Source of the DNA: Amphibalanus amphitrite
Taxonomy: Eukaryota; Arthropoda; Thecostraca; Balanomorpha; Balanidae
Assembly (NCBI RefSeq): GCF_019059575.1
Contig: NW_024881595.1
Coordinates: forward strand, 992,001 to 1,056,000
Length of the DNA: 64,000 nucleotides
Direction of reading: 5' to 3'
Part shown: positions 9,516 through 24,500 of the stretch, piece by piece
Layout of the letters: each line of letters starts with the position of its first letter
Position numbering within the stretch: the stretch's first letter is position 1
Position numbers and translations under genes: made by a program
The notes under the pieces: model-generated
The model's input: the letters and a program-made list of their open reading frames with translations, nothing else
The model's database searches: none
Told to the model about the DNA's origin: nothing

Positions 9516-12500
9516 GTGGGTGACAGATGAACTTCTTGACTATTCACGTTTGTCTTGACAATTGTGCCTTGCTTATTACATAAATTGTACATTATACATA
9601 CCTTCATACTTTCTTTTTCACAGTTTGACAAATTAAAATCACCTACTTTTGTGATGTTGTTTGACTATTGTACAAAGTACACTTACAGTATAGCAGCAAC
9701 GTCAGCTGTTTTAATTTTTACCGTCGACAGATCAGACGCTGCGGAAGCTCAAGCTACAGAACCCGTCACAGCGGTTTACGGCCGGAGTGGGCGAGCACAG
9801 CCGAAAGTTCCGGATCCAGGGCGAGCCGGGCGAGGACCGGGTCATCCACGTGCCGCCGGGCGTGCAGGTGTCCGCCGCAGACGGCACCGTCATCGGTGGG
9901 TTTCGGGACGAGCCCACAGCGCCGCGAACGTGCCACGCGTTCCTGTCAGCAGTCGTCTCTCGTACTCATATCAACGCTGTTATAATGGTCTCAGTATTCA
10001 CATATCTTTGGTTTGGGTCAGGCTGTATCGTAGCGAGCAGCGAGACGCGACATATGCACCTTCAGTCAAGAATGGATCATGTGTCAGTGCATGGCTTAAA
10101 TTTGTGTGTATGTTTTTAGTTGGATTTAGTCGGAGCAACAGCAGAAACCAATGAACATTTGAAATCATTCACAGGTAGTTATCCAAACATTGTGCGATGG
10201 GACGCTGTCAACCCTTACCGTCTAACTCCGCGCTCTCAGGTGACTGTAACGTGGCCGGTGACCGCGTGCTGGGGGCGCGCGGCGGTGACGGCGGCGGCCC
10301 GCACACGGGCTACATCGGCCGGCCGGGCACCGCCCGACAGCTCTACCTCACACTGAAGCTGATCGCTGACGTAGGCCTGGTGGGGTTCCCGAACGCCGGC
10401 AAATCGACCCTGCTGAGGGCGGTGTCTCGCGCCCGGCCCAAGGTGGCCAGCTACCCCTGTGAGTCCGCTGATGGTGTTGAATGGTGGAAGGGATGTGGGA
10501 AGGCTAGTAGCTAGTTTGAAGACGAAAGTTTGACGATGCAAAAAGCAGCTTACTTGCTTACATACAGCTCACTAGACATCGAATGATGCCTGATATGTTT
10601 CTTAGTCGATTACTTAAATAAATGAGACATTCGTCGTAATATACAATCTCATTCCCTACCGTAGAATGGGAAGCCGTAGAACCGTAGAATGGGAGCCTTG
10701 TACCTAACCTGAAAGGGGCATTCCACGTCAAGTGAGACAAAAAATGACCATTTTGAACCTCACCTCCTCCGATTTTTGCGAAACTTTGTGAAATTACTCA
10801 TCTATATGTGAAAAGAAAGGAGACATGTTTTTGTCAAGATATGACGTCACGTTTCCAAGATACACGTCATCAAACATTGACTTAGGCAAGGCACATTATC
10901 ATCTTTAACCCGCGCCCTGCTGGGGGTCCTGGATTTCCACGCCCTGCTGGGGGGGGGGGGTGTTTGAACACCCCCCCCCTTGTAACTCGGCTCCTGGGCC
11001 ACGTAGCGATACGCGGAAGGCGGCGTTCGAAAGAGCGTCAAAAATAATGACGAAATCACTTCGGTCAATTTTTTGGTCAGGTCAAAGGTCAGGTCACCAG
11101 AGGTCATTGAAGGCAAAATTTCGCCGATTTCCAGGTCGAATGTCGAAAATTTCCAAGAAGCCAACGCATAACTCGGGAACCAATAGAGCTACAGCGCCGC
11201 GGAAAAGCGCATTCGATAGCCCTATTAACGCCCTTTCTGAGTAATTCTCTCAGATTTGACCTAACGTCAACGGTTTTGCCTGCAGGGGGCAAAAACTGCA
11301 AAAATAGCCGATTTTTTTTAAATCAGTTTTTCTGCAATAACTTTTGACCCAAGCCTTGTACGAGCTTACTTTTACCGGCATCGTGTTCCTCTCGTCAAGA
11401 CGCATCGAATGAACTATAACTTGACCTTGAAAGGTCAACTTGAAAATTTGACCTCAGGTCAAGGTCATGACCTGACCGGAAAGGGTCATGTTGCATATCA
11501 GTCGATCCGTATCGTCGAGCTGAACACATCTAAGGCGTTTTCATCGCTCTAGCATGCCTCTATCAAAAGTTATTTGCGAAAAACTGTTAGATACCATTCG
11601 TGACCTAAGATGACCTCAGGGCATAAACAAGGGTCACGGACACCATTTTTAAGTTCAGTGTGTCTAAACCACTTGTAATTCGGTGTTTGGGAGTGTTTAT
11701 AATGTCTTTCATCCAAAAGAGGCGCATTTCAATTTTCTCCCATTGACTTATAATGGGGAGGTCGCAAAATTGACCTGACCTTAGGTCATCGATATCAAAA
11801 TTCTGAGATATACATTTTGTACATGCTATTGCTCTTAGCAATCGCTGAAAGTTTCAAAGCGATCGGTCACTCAGTGTAGCTATGACAGACATTGAAAGTT
11901 TTTATGAGGTGAGGTCACTTCAAGTGACCTGGTGACCTGACCTTGAATGACCTTGGTCTGAAATTTTCACAACATGTGTAGAATTGATGTATGATAAGGT
12001 GTACCAAAAACGGCGGCGCTCCGCGCCGCCGTTTTTGAGATATTCGCGAAAAACCACAAGGGGGGGTGTTCAAACACCCCCCCCAGCAGGGCGCGGGTTA
12101 AAGCGTCATAACCATTGAAGTTTTAGACATATCACCATGAGACAAAGTGTGAAATGGAGGGAATAGATCAGGCTTTAATTTGAGGATAACAATATTGACA
12201 TAATTAGCTAATTAATGAACTAAATTAAAATTCAAAAAATAAATTTTGATTTTCTGAAAAATGGGTACCCTTCGATTTTGCTGATTTTTACATATTTCAT
12301 CCTCCCATACATTAGCTACATCATATAAAAAATCCAGAATGGGTCGACGTCTACGTGCCTTTTGGACTTCGGAATGTCTGGCACTCGCGAGTTTCGTTTT
12401 AGCAACCAAGGAGAGGTGCTACCCGGAGATGCTTCTTTCTGCCCCAAACCAAAGCAAACCTAGCCTGACCTGACGTGACCTGACCTAATCTAACATGCGT

Positions 12501-15500
12501 AAATATGTACAGCCCTCACGGCAGTTGCCGACTGGCCAAATGCTACTTAGATACGAACATTAGCCCTCACGACATTTGCCGGCTGGCCAGATGCTACTTA
12601 AAAAACGAATGCGTGTTTAAACACTTGAGGCTAACCGGCCACGAGCCAGCCACCTTTAGATTACGAGGTGGGTACACTCGGCACACTAACTACTAAGCCA
12701 CGGAGATAGCTGGTCATCGCAGAGATGTAAGCCAGTTTTTTAATGATGCAATTGGACATTCTCCGGGCAGCGCCTCTCTTTGGTTGCAAAAAGGAAATAC
12801 GCCTGACTCTCCCAGCGCTAGGGGAGAAAGGCCCGGTTTAGCCAAAAAAGGTATAAAAAAAACGGAATTTGAATTGTAGGTGGGGCGGTGGGGAACTTTA
12901 TCGTGTGACAATTTCATGGCCCTAGATCAATATCTTCAAGATCTAATGAGGTTAATCGTGATGAAATTTGCTATGGTGACTATTTTGCGTTTATACGCCC
13001 ATAGCTCTAAGAGTTACTGGCCGATTTTCCTATTTCTTCCTTTTTACGACATTTGTAGTGTTATGAGAATCTTTAGATAATCTAACCATAAATTTGGCAG
13101 TTAGTGGCCTGCTAAGAGTAAGATGTCGCCGGCAAAGGCGCGGGGATCATGTCCGTGAAGTTGGCGACGTCGCCAGCGACTTTTCCAGCGACGAGCACCG
13201 ATTTTAGCCAAAACCTCGTCCAAGGTCAATTGGACCATGAGGATCACGAAAATCGAACCCATTCACCCCTAAACCTTGACCTTCAAGGTCAAATTCAAGG
13301 TCAAAGGACGGGGAACTGAAAAAGTGCCACTAAATATTGTCCGATTTTCAAAATTTTGGCACCAAAATGTAGCTCGTGCAAAGTTCTAGCCGCACATCGA
13401 AAACCATTTTCATCAAGGTCAAACTTCAAGGTCAAATTCAAGGTCAAAGGACGGGGAACTGAAAAAGTGCCACTAGATATTGTCCGATTTTCAAAATTTT
13501 GGCACCAAAATGTAGCGCGTGCAAAGTTCTAGCCGCACATCGAAAACCATTTTCATCAAGGTCAAACTTCAAGGTCAAATTCAAGGTCAAAGGACGGGGA
13601 ACTGAAAAAGTGCCACTAAATATTGTCCGATTTTCAAAATTTTGGCACCAAAATGTAGCGCGTGCAAAGTTCTAGCCGCACATCGAAAACCATTTTCATC
13701 AAGGTCAAACTTCAAGGTCAAATTCAAGGTCAAAGGACGGGGAACTGAAAAAGTGCCACTAGATATTGTCCGATTTTCAAAATTTTGGCACCAAAATGTA
13801 GCGCGTGCAAAGTTCTAGCCGCACATCGAAAACCATTTTCATCAAGGTCAAACTTCAAGGTCAAATTCAAGGTCAAAGGACGGGGAACTGAAAAAGTGCC
13901 ACTAAATATTGCCCGATTTTCAAAATTTTGGCACCAAAATGTAGCGCGTGCAAAGTTCTAGCCGCACATCGAAAACCATTTTCATCAAGGTCAAACTTCA
14001 AGGTCAAATTCAAGGTCAAAGGACGGGGAACTGAAAAAGTGCCACTAAAGATTGTCCGATCTTCAAAATTTTGGCACCAAAATGTAGCGCGTGCAAAGTT
14101 CTAGCCGCACATCGAAAACCATTTTCATCAAGGTCAAACTTCAAGGTCAAATTCAAGGTCAAAGAACGGGGAACTTGAAAAATGCTACGTCACCAGCGAC
14201 TTTTCCAGCGACGAGCACCGATTTTAGCCAAAACCTCGTCCAAGGTCAATTGGACCACGAGGATCACGAAAATCGAACCCATTCACCCCTAAACCTTGAC
14301 CTTCAAGATCAAATTCAAGGTCAAAGGACGGGGAACTGAAAAAGTGCCACTAGATATTGTCGGATCTTCAAAATTTTGGCAACAAAATGTAGCACGTGCA
14401 AAGTTCTAGCCGCACATCGAAAACCATTTTCATCAAGGTCAAACTTCAAGGTCAAATTCAAGGTCAAAAGACGGGGAACTGAAAAAGTGCCACTAAATAT
14501 TGCCCGATTTTCAAAATTTTGGCACCAAAATGTAGCGCGTGCAAAGTTCTAGCCGCACATCGAAAACCATTTTCATCAAGGTCAAACTTCAAGGTCAAAT
14601 TCAAGGTCAAAGGACGGGGAACTGAAAAAGTGCCACTAAAGATTGTCCGATCTTCAAAATTTTGGCACCAAAATGTAGCGCGTGCAAAGTTCTAGCCGCA
14701 CATCGAAAACCATTTTCATCAAGGTCAAACTTCAAGGTCAAATTCAAGGTCAAAGAACGGGGAACTTGAAAAATGCTACGTCACCAGCGACTTTTCCAGC
14801 GACGAGCACCGATTTTAGCCAAAACCTCGTCCAAGGTCAATTGGACCACGAGAATCACGAAAATCGAACCCATTCACCCCTAAACCTTGACCTTCAAGGT
14901 CAAATTCAAGGTCAAAGGACGGGGAACTGAAAAAGTGCCACTAGATATTGTCGGATCTTCAAAATTTTGGCACCAAAATGTAGCACGTGCAAAGTTCTAG
15001 CCGCACATCGAAAACCATTTTCATCAAGGTCAAACTTCAAGGTCAAATTCAAGGTCAAAGGACGGGGAACTGAAAAAGTGCCACTAAATATTGTCCGATC
15101 TTCAAAATTTTGGCACCAAAATGTAGCGCGTGCAAAGTTCTAGCCGCACATCGAAAACCATTTTCATCAAGGTCAAACTTCAAGGTCAAATTCAAGGTCA
15201 AAGAACGGGGAACTTGAAAAATGCTACGTCACCAGCGACTTTTCCAGCGACGAGCACCGATTTTAGCCAAAACCTCGTCTAAGGTCAATTGGACCATGAG
15301 AATCACGAAAATCGAACCCATTCACCCCTAAACCTTGACCTTCAAGGTCAAATTCAAGGTCAAAGGACGGGGAACTGAAAAAGTGCCACTAGATATTGTC
15401 GCATCTTCAAAATTTTGGCACCAAAATGTAGCGCGTGCAAAGTTCTAGCCGCACATCGAAAACCATTTTCATCAAGGTCAAACTTCAAGGTCAAATTCAA

Positions 15501-18500
15501 GGTCAAATGACGGGGAACTGAAAAAGTGCCACTAAATAATGTCCGATTTTCAAAATTTTGGCACCAAAATGTAGCGCGTGCAAAGTTCTAGCCGCACATC
15601 GAAAACCATTTTCATCAAGGTCAAACTTCAAGGTCAAATTTAAGGTCAAAGGACGGGGAACTGAAAAAGTGCCACTAGATATTGCCCGATTTCCAAAATT
15701 TTGGCACCAAAATGTAGCGCGTGCAATGTTCTAGCCGCACATCGAAAACCATTTTCATCAAGGTCAAACTTCAAGGTCAAATTCAAGTTCAAAGGACGGG
15801 GAACTTTAAAAATGCTACGTCACCAGCGACTTTTCCAGCGACGAGCACCGATTTTAGCCAATACCTCGTCCAAGGTCAATTGGACCATGAGGATCACGAA
15901 AATTGAACCCATTCACCCCTAAACCTTGACCTTCAAGGTCAAATTCAAGGTCAAAGGACGGGGAACTGAAAAAGTGCCACTAGATATTGCCCGATTTTCA
16001 AAATTTTGGCACCAAAATGTAGCGCGTGCAAAGTTCTAGCCGCACATCGAAAACCATTTTCATCAAGGTCAAACTTCAAGGTCAAATTCAAGGTCAAAGG
16101 ATGGGGAACTGAAAAAGTGCCACTAAATATTGCCCGATTTTCAAAATTTTGGCACCAAAATGTAGCGCGTGCAAAGTTCTAGCCGCACATCGAAAACCAT
16201 TTTCATCAAGGTCAAACTTCAAGGTCAAATTCAAGGTCAAAGGACGGGGAACTGAAAAAGTGACACTAGATATTGTCGGATCTTCAAAATTTTGGCACCA
16301 AAATGTAGCGCGTGCAAAGTTCTAGCCGCACATCGAAAACCATTTTCATCAAGGTCAAACTTCAAGGTCAAATTCAAGGTCAAAAGACGGGGAACTGAAA
16401 AAGTGCCACTAAATATTGTCCGATTTTCAAAATTTTGGCACCAAAATGTAGCGCGTGCAAAGTTCTAGCCGCACATCGAAAACCATTTTCATCAAGGTCA
16501 AACTTCAAGGTCATATTCAAGGTCAAAGGACGGGGAACTGAAAAAGTACCACTAAATATTGTCCGATCCTTTGACCTTGAATTTGACCTTGAAGTTTGAC
16601 CTTGATGAAAATGGTTTTCGATTTTCGGCTAGAACTTTGCACGCGCTACATTTTGGTGCCAAAATTTTGAAAATCGGACAATATTTAGTGGCACTTTTTC
16701 AGTTCCCCGTCCTTTGACCTTGAATTTGACCTTGAAGGTCAAGGTTTAGGGGTAAATGGGTTCAATTTTCGTGATCTTCATGGTCCAATTGACCTTGGAC
16801 GAGGTTTTGGCTAAAATCGGTGCTCGTCGCTGGAAAAGTCGCTGGTGACGTAGCATTTTTAAAGTTCCCCGTCCTTTGACCTTGAATTTGACCTTGAAGT
16901 TTGACCTTGATGAAAATGGTTTTCGATGTGCGGCTAGAACTTTGCACGCGCTACATTTTGGTGCCAAAATTTTGAAAATCGGACAATATCTAGTGGCACT
17001 TTTTCAGTTCCCCGTCCTTTGACCTTGAATTTGACCTTGAAGTTTGACCTTGATGAAAATGGTTTTCGATGTGCGGCTAGAACTTTGTACGCGCTACATT
17101 TTGGTGCCAAAATTTTGAAAATCGGGCAATATTTAGTGGCACTTTTTCAGTTTCCCATCCTTTGACCTTGAATTTGACCTTGAAGTTTGACCTTGATGAA
17201 AATGGTTTTCGATGTGCGGCTAGAACTTTGCACGCGCTACATTTTGGTGCCAAAATTTTGAAAATCGGACAATATCTAGTGGCACTTTTTCAGTTCCCCG
17301 TCATTTGACCTTGAATTTGACCTTGAAGTTTGACCTTGATGAAAATGGTTTTCAATGTGCGGCTAGAACTTTGCACGCGCTACATTTTGGTGCCAAAATT
17401 TTGAAAATCGGACAATATTTAGTGGCTGTTTTTCAGTTCCCCGTCCTTTGACCTTGAATTTGACCTTGAAGTTTGACCTTGATGAAAATGGTTTTCGATG
17501 TGCGGCTAGAACATTGCACGCGCTACATTTTGGTGCCAAAATTTTGGAAATCGGGCAATATCTAGTGGCACTTTTTCAGTTCCCCGTCCTTTGACCTTAA
17601 ATTTGACCTTGAAGTTTGACCTTGATGAAAATGGTTTTCGATGTGCGGCTAGAACTTTGCACGCGCTACATTTTGGTGCCAAATTTTTGAAAATCGGACA
17701 TTATTTAGTGGCACTTTTTCAGTTCCCCGTCATTTGACCTTGAATTTGACCTTGAAGTTTGACCTTGATGAAAATGGTTTTCGATGTGCGGCTAGAACTT
17801 TGCACGCGCTACATTTTGGTGCCAAAATTTTGAAGATGCGACAATATCTAGTGGCACTTTTTCAGTTCCCCGTCCTTTGACCTTGAATTTGACCTTGAAG
17901 GTCAAGGTTTAGGGGTGAATGGGTTCGATTTTCGTGATTCTCATGGTCCAATTGACCTTAGACGAGGTTTTGGCTAAAATCGGTGCTCGTCGCTGGAAAA
18001 GTCGCTGGTGACGTAGCATTTTTCAAGTTCCCCGTTCTTTGACCTTGAATTTGACCTTGAAGTTTGACCTTGATGAAAATGGTTTTCGATGTGCGGCTAG
18101 AACTTTGCACGCGCTACATTTTGGTGCCAAAATTTTGAAGATCGGACAATATTTAGTGGCACTTTTTCAGTTCCCCGTCCTTTGACCTTGAATTTGACCT
18201 TGAAGTTTGACCTTGATGAAAATGGTTTTCGATGTGCGGCTAGAACTTTGCACGTGCTACATTTTGGTGCCAAAATTTTGAAGATCCGACAATATCTAGT
18301 GGCACTTTTTCAGTTCCCCGTCCTTTGACCTTGAATTTGACCTTGAAGGTCAAGGTTTAGGGGTGAATGGGTTCGATTTTCGTGATTCTCGTGGTCCAAT
18401 TGACCTTGGACGAGGTTTTGGCTAAAATCGGTGCTCGTCGCTGGAAAAGTCGCTGGTGACGTAGCATTTTTCAAGTTCCCCGTTCTTTGACCTTGAATTT

Positions 18501-21500
18501 GACCTTGAAGTTTGACCTTGATGAAAATGGTTTTCGATGTGCGGCTAGAACTTTGCACGCGCTACATTTTGGTGCCAAAATTTTGAAGATCGGACAATCT
18601 TTAGTGGCACTTTTTCAGTTCCCCGTCCTTTGACCTTGAATTTGACCTTGAAGTTTGACCTTGATGAAAATGGTTTTCGATGTGCGGCTAGAACTTTGCA
18701 CGCGCTACATTTTGGTGCCAAAATTTTGAAAATCGGGCAATATTGAGTGGCACTTTTTCAGTTCCCCGTCTTTTGACCTTGAATTTGACCTTGAAGTTTG
18801 ACCTTGATGAAAGTGGTTTTCGATGTGCGGCTAGAACTTTGCACGTGCTACATTTTGGTGCCAAAATTTTGAAAATCGGACAATATCTAGTGGCACTTTT
18901 TCAGTTCCCCGTCCTTTGACCTTGAATTTGACCTTGAAGTTTGACCTTGATGAAAATGGTTTTCGATGTGCGGCTAGAACTTTGCACGCGCTACATTTTG
19001 GTGCCAAAATTTTGAAAATCGGACAATATTTAGTGGCACTTTTTCAGTTCCCCGTCCTTTGACCTTGAATTTGACCTTGAAGTTTGACCTTGATGAAAAT
19101 GGTTTTCGATGTGCGGCTAGAACTTTGCACGCGCTACATTTTGGTGCCAAAATTTTGAAAATCGGACAATATTTAGTGGCTGTTTTTCAGTTCCCCGTCC
19201 TTTGACCTTGAATTTGACCTTGAAGTTTGACCTTGATGAAAATGGTTTTCGATGTGCGGCTAGAACATTGCACGCGCTACATTTTGGTGCCAAAATTTTG
19301 GAAATCGGGCAATATCTAGTGGCACTTTTTCAGTTCCCCGTCCTTTGACCTTAAATTTGACCTTGAAGTTTGACCTTGATGAAAATGGTTTTCGATGTGC
19401 GGCTAGAACTTTGCACGCGCTACATTTTGGTGCCAAAATTTTGAAAATCGGACATTATTTAGTGGCACTTTTTCAGTTCCCCGTCATTTGACCTTGAATT
19501 TGACCTTGAAGTTTGACCTTGATGAAAATGGTTTTCGATGTGCGGCTAGAACTTTGCACGCGCTACATTTTGGTGCCAAAATTTTGAAGATGCGACAATA
19601 TCTAGTGGCACTTTTTCAGTTCCCCGTCCTTTGACCTTGAATTTGACCTTGAAGGTCAAGGTTTAGGGGTGAATGGGTTCGATTTTCGTGATTCTCATGG
19701 TCCAATTGACCTTAGACGAGGTTTTGGCTAAAATCGGTGCTCGTCGCTGGAAAAGTCGCTGGTGACGTAGCATTTTTCAAGTTCCCCGTTCTTTGACCTT
19801 GAATTTGACCTTGAAGTTTGACCTTGATGAAAATGGTTTTCGATGTGCGGCTAGAACTTTGCACGCGCTACATTTTGGTGCCAAAATTTTGAAGATCGGA
19901 CAATATTTAGTGGCACTTTTTCAGTTCCCCGTCCTTTGACCTTGAATTTGACCTTGAAGTTTGACCTTGATGAAAATGGTTTTCGATGTGCGGCTAGAAC
20001 TTTGCACGTGCTACATTTTGGTGCCAAAATTTTGAAGATCCGACAATATCTAGTGGCACTTTTTCAGTTCCCCGTCCTTTGACCTTGAATTTGACCTTGA
20101 AGGTCAAGGTTTAGGGGTGAATGGGTTCGATTTTCGTGATTCTCGTGGTCCAATTGACCTTGGACGAGGTTTTGGCTAAAATCGGTGCTCGTCGCTGGAA
20201 AAGTCGCTGGTGACGTAGCATTTTTCAAGTTCCCCGTTCTTTGACCTTGAATTTGACCTTGAAGTTTGACCTTGATGAAAATGGTTTTCGATGTGCGGCT
20301 AGAACTTTGCACGCGCTACATTTTGGTGCCAAAATTTTGAAGATCGGACAATCTTTAGTGGCACTTTTTCAGTTCCCCGTCCTTTGACCTTGAATTTGAC
20401 CTTGAAGTTTGACCTTGATGAAAATGGTTTTCGATGTGCGGCTAGAACTTTGCACGCGCTACATTTTGGTGCCAAAATTTTGAAAATCGGGCAATATTTA
20501 GTGGCACTTTTTCAGTTCCCCGTCTTTTGACCTTGAATTTGACCTTGAAGTTTGACCTTGATGAAAATGGTTTTCGATGTGCGGCTAGAACTTTGCACGT
20601 GCTACATTTTGGTGCCAAAATTTTGAAAATCGGACAATATCTAGTGGCACTTTTTCAGTTCCCCGTCCTTTGACCTTGAATTTGACCTTGAAGTTTGACC
20701 TTGATGAAAATGGTTTTCGATGTGCGGCTAGAACTTTGCACGCGCTACATTTTGGTGCCAAAATTTTGAAAATCGGACAATATTTAGTGGCACTTTTTCA
20801 GTTCCCCGTCCTTTGACCTTGAATTTGACCTTGAAGTTTGACCTTGATGAAAATGGTTTTCGATGTGCGGCTAGAACTTTGCACGCGCTACATTTTGGTG
20901 CCAAAATTTTGAAAATCGGACAATATCTAGTGGCACTTTTTCAGTTCCCCGTCCTTTGACCTTGAATTTGACCTTGAAGTTTGACCTTGATGAAAATGGT
21001 TTTCGATGTGCGGCTAGAACTTTGCACGCGCTACATTTTCGTGCCAAAATTTTGAAAATCGGGCAATATTTAGTGGCACTTTTTCAGTTCCCCGTCTTTT
21101 GACCTTGAATTTGACCTTGAAGTTTGACCTTGATGAAAATGGTTTTCGATGTGCGGCTAGAACTTTGCACGCGCTACATTTTGGTGCCAAAATTTTGAAA
21201 ATCGGACAATATCTAGTGGCACTTTTTCAGTTCCCCGTCCTTTGACCTTGAATTTGACCTTGAAGTTTGACCTTGATGAAAATGGTTTTCGATGTGCGGG
21301 TAGAACTTTGCACGCGCTACATTTTGGTGCCAAAATTTTGAAAATCGGACAATATTTAGTGGCACTTTTTCAGTTCCCCGTCCTTTGACCTTGAATTTGA
21401 CCTTGAAGTTTGACCTTGATGAAAATGGTTTTCGATGTGCGGCTAGAACTTTGCACGCGCTACATTTTGGTGCCAAAATTTTGAAAATCGGACAATATCT

Positions 21501-24500
21501 AGTGGCACTTTTTCAGTTCCCCGTCCTTTGACCTTGAATTTGACCTTGAAGTTTGACCTTGATGAAAATGGTTTTCGATGTGCGGCTAGAACTTTGCACG
21601 CGCTACATTTTGGTGCCAAAATTTTGAAAATCAAACAATATTTAGTGGCACTTTTTCAGTTCCCCGTCCTTTGACCTTGAATTTGACCTTGAAGGTCAAG
21701 GTTTAGGGGTGAATGGGTTCGATTTTCGTGATCCTCATGGTCCAATTGACCTTGGACGAGGTTTTGGCTAAAATCGGTGCTCGTCGCTGGAAAAGTCGCT
21801 GGTGACGTAGCATTTTTCAAGTTCCCCGTTCTTTGACCTTGAATTTGACCTTGAAGTTTGACCTTGATAAAAATGGTTTTCAATGTGCGGCTAGAACTTT
21901 GCACGCGCTACATTTTGGTGCCAAAATTTTGAAGATCGGACAATATTTAGTGGCACTTTTTCAGTTCCCCGTCCTTTGACCTTGAATTTGACCTTGAAGT
22001 TTGACCTTGATGAAAATGGTTTTCGATGTGCGGCTAGAACTTTGCACGCGCTACATTTTGGTGCCAAAATTTTGAAAATCGGACAATATCTAGTGGCACT
22101 TTTTCAGTTCCCCGTCCTTTGACCTTGAATTTGACCTTGAAGTTTGACCTTGATGAAAATGGTTTTCGATGTGCGGCTAGAACTTTGCACGCGCTACATT
22201 TTGGTGCCAAAATTTTGAAGATCGGACAATATTTAGTGGCACTTTTTCAGTTCCCCGTCCTTTGACCTTGAATTTGACCTTGAAGTTTGACCTTGATGAA
22301 AATGGTTTTCGATGTGCGGCTAGAACTTTGCACGCGCTACATTTTGGTGCCAAAATTTTGAAAATCGGACAATATCTAGTGGCACTTTTTCAGTTCCCCG
22401 TTCTTTGACCTTGAATTTGACCTTGAAGGCTGACCTTGATGAAAATGGTTTTCGATGTGCGGCTAGAACTTTGCACGCGCTACATTTTGGTGCCAAAATT
22501 TTGAAAATCAGACAATATTTAGTGGCACTTTTTCAGTTCCCCGTCCTTTGACCTTGAATTTGACCTTGAAGTTTGACCTTGATGAAAATGGTTTTCGATG
22601 TGCGGCTAGAACTTTGCACGCGCTACATTTTGGTGCCAAAATTTTGAAAATCGGGCAATATTTAGTGGCACTTTTTCAGTTCCCCGTCCTTTGACCTTGA
22701 ATTTGACCTTGAAGTTTGACCTTGATGAAAATGTTTTTCGATGTGCGGCTAGAACTTTGCACGCGCTACATTTTGGTGCCAAAATTGTGAAAATCGGACA
22801 ATATCTAGTGGCACTTTTTCAGTTCCCCGTCCTTTGACCTTGAATTTGACCTTGAAGTTTGACCTTGATGAAAATGGTTTTCGATGTGCGGCTAGAACTT
22901 TGCACGCGCTACATTTTGGTGCCAAAATTTTGAAAATCGGACAATATTTAGTGGCACTTTTTCAGTTCCCCGTCCTTTGACCTTGAATTTGACCTTGAAG
23001 TTTGACCTTGATGAAAATGGTTTTCGATGTGCGGCTAGAACATTGCACGCGCTACATTTTGGTGCCAAAATTTTGAAAATCGGACAATATCTAGTGGCAC
23101 TTTTTCAGTTCCCCGTCCTTTGACCTTGAATTTGACCTTGAAGTTTGACCTTGATGAAAATGGTTTTCGATGTGCGGCTAGAACTTTGCACGCGCTACAT
23201 TTTGGTGCCAAAATTTTGAAAATCGGGCAATATTTAGTGGCACTTTTTCAGTTCCCCGTCCTTTGACCTTGAATTTGACCTTGAAGTTTGACCTTGATGA
23301 AAATGGTTTTCGATGTGCGGCTAGAACTTTGCACCCGCTACATTTTGGTGCCAAAATTTTGAAAATCGGACAATATCTAGTGGCACTTTTTCAGTTCCCC
23401 GTCCTTTGACCTTGAATTTGACCTTGAAGTTTGACCTTGATGAAAATGGTTTTCGATGTGCGGCTAGAACTTTGCACGCGCTACATTTTGGTGCCAAAAT
23501 TTTGAAAATCGGACAATATTTAGTGGCACTTTTTCAGTTCCCCGTCCTTTGACCTTGAATTTGACCTTGAAGGTCAAGGTTTAGGGGTGAATGGGTTCGA
23601 TTTTCGTGATCCTCATGGTCCAATTGACCTTGGACGAGGTTTTGGCTAAAATCGGTGCTCGTCGCTGGAAAAGTCGCTGGTGACGTAGCATTTTTCGAGT
23701 TCCCCGTTCTTTGACCTTGAATTTGACCTTGAAGTTTGACCTTGATGAAAATGGTTTTCGATGTGCGGCTAGAACTTTGCACGCGCTACATTTTGGTGCC
23801 AAAATTTTGAAGATCGGACAATATTTAGTGGCACTTTTTCAGTTCCCCGTCCTTTGACCTTGAATTTGACCTTGAAGTTTGACCTTGATGAAAATGGTTT
23901 TCGATGTGCGGCTAGAACTTTGCACGCGCTACATTTTGGTGCCAAAATTTTGAAAATCGGACAAAATCTAGTGGCACTTTTTCAGTTCCCCGTCCTTTGA
24001 CCTTGAATTTGACCTTGAAGGCTGACCTTGATGAAAATGGTTTTCGATGTGCGGCTAGAACTTTGCACGCGCTACATTTTGGTGCCAAAATTTTGAAAAT
24101 CAGACAATATTTAGTGGCACTTTTTCAGTTCCCCGTCCTTTGACCTTGAATTTGACCTTGAAGTTTGACCTTGATGAAAATGGTTTTCGATGTGCGGCTA
24201 GAACTTTGCACGCGCTACATTTTGGTGCCAAAATTTTGAAAATCGGACAATATCTAGTGGCACTTTTTCAGTTCCCCGTCCTTTGACCTTGAATTTGACC
24301 TTGAAGTTTGACCTTGATGAAAATGGTTTTCGATGTGCGGCTAGAACTTTGCACGCGCTACATTTTGGTGCCAAAATTTTGAAAATCGGACAATATTTAG
24401 TGGCACTTTTTCAGTTCCCCGTCCTTTGACCTTGAATTTCACCTTGAAGGTCAAGGTTTAGGGGTGAATGGGTTCGATTTTCGTGATCCTCATGGTCCAA

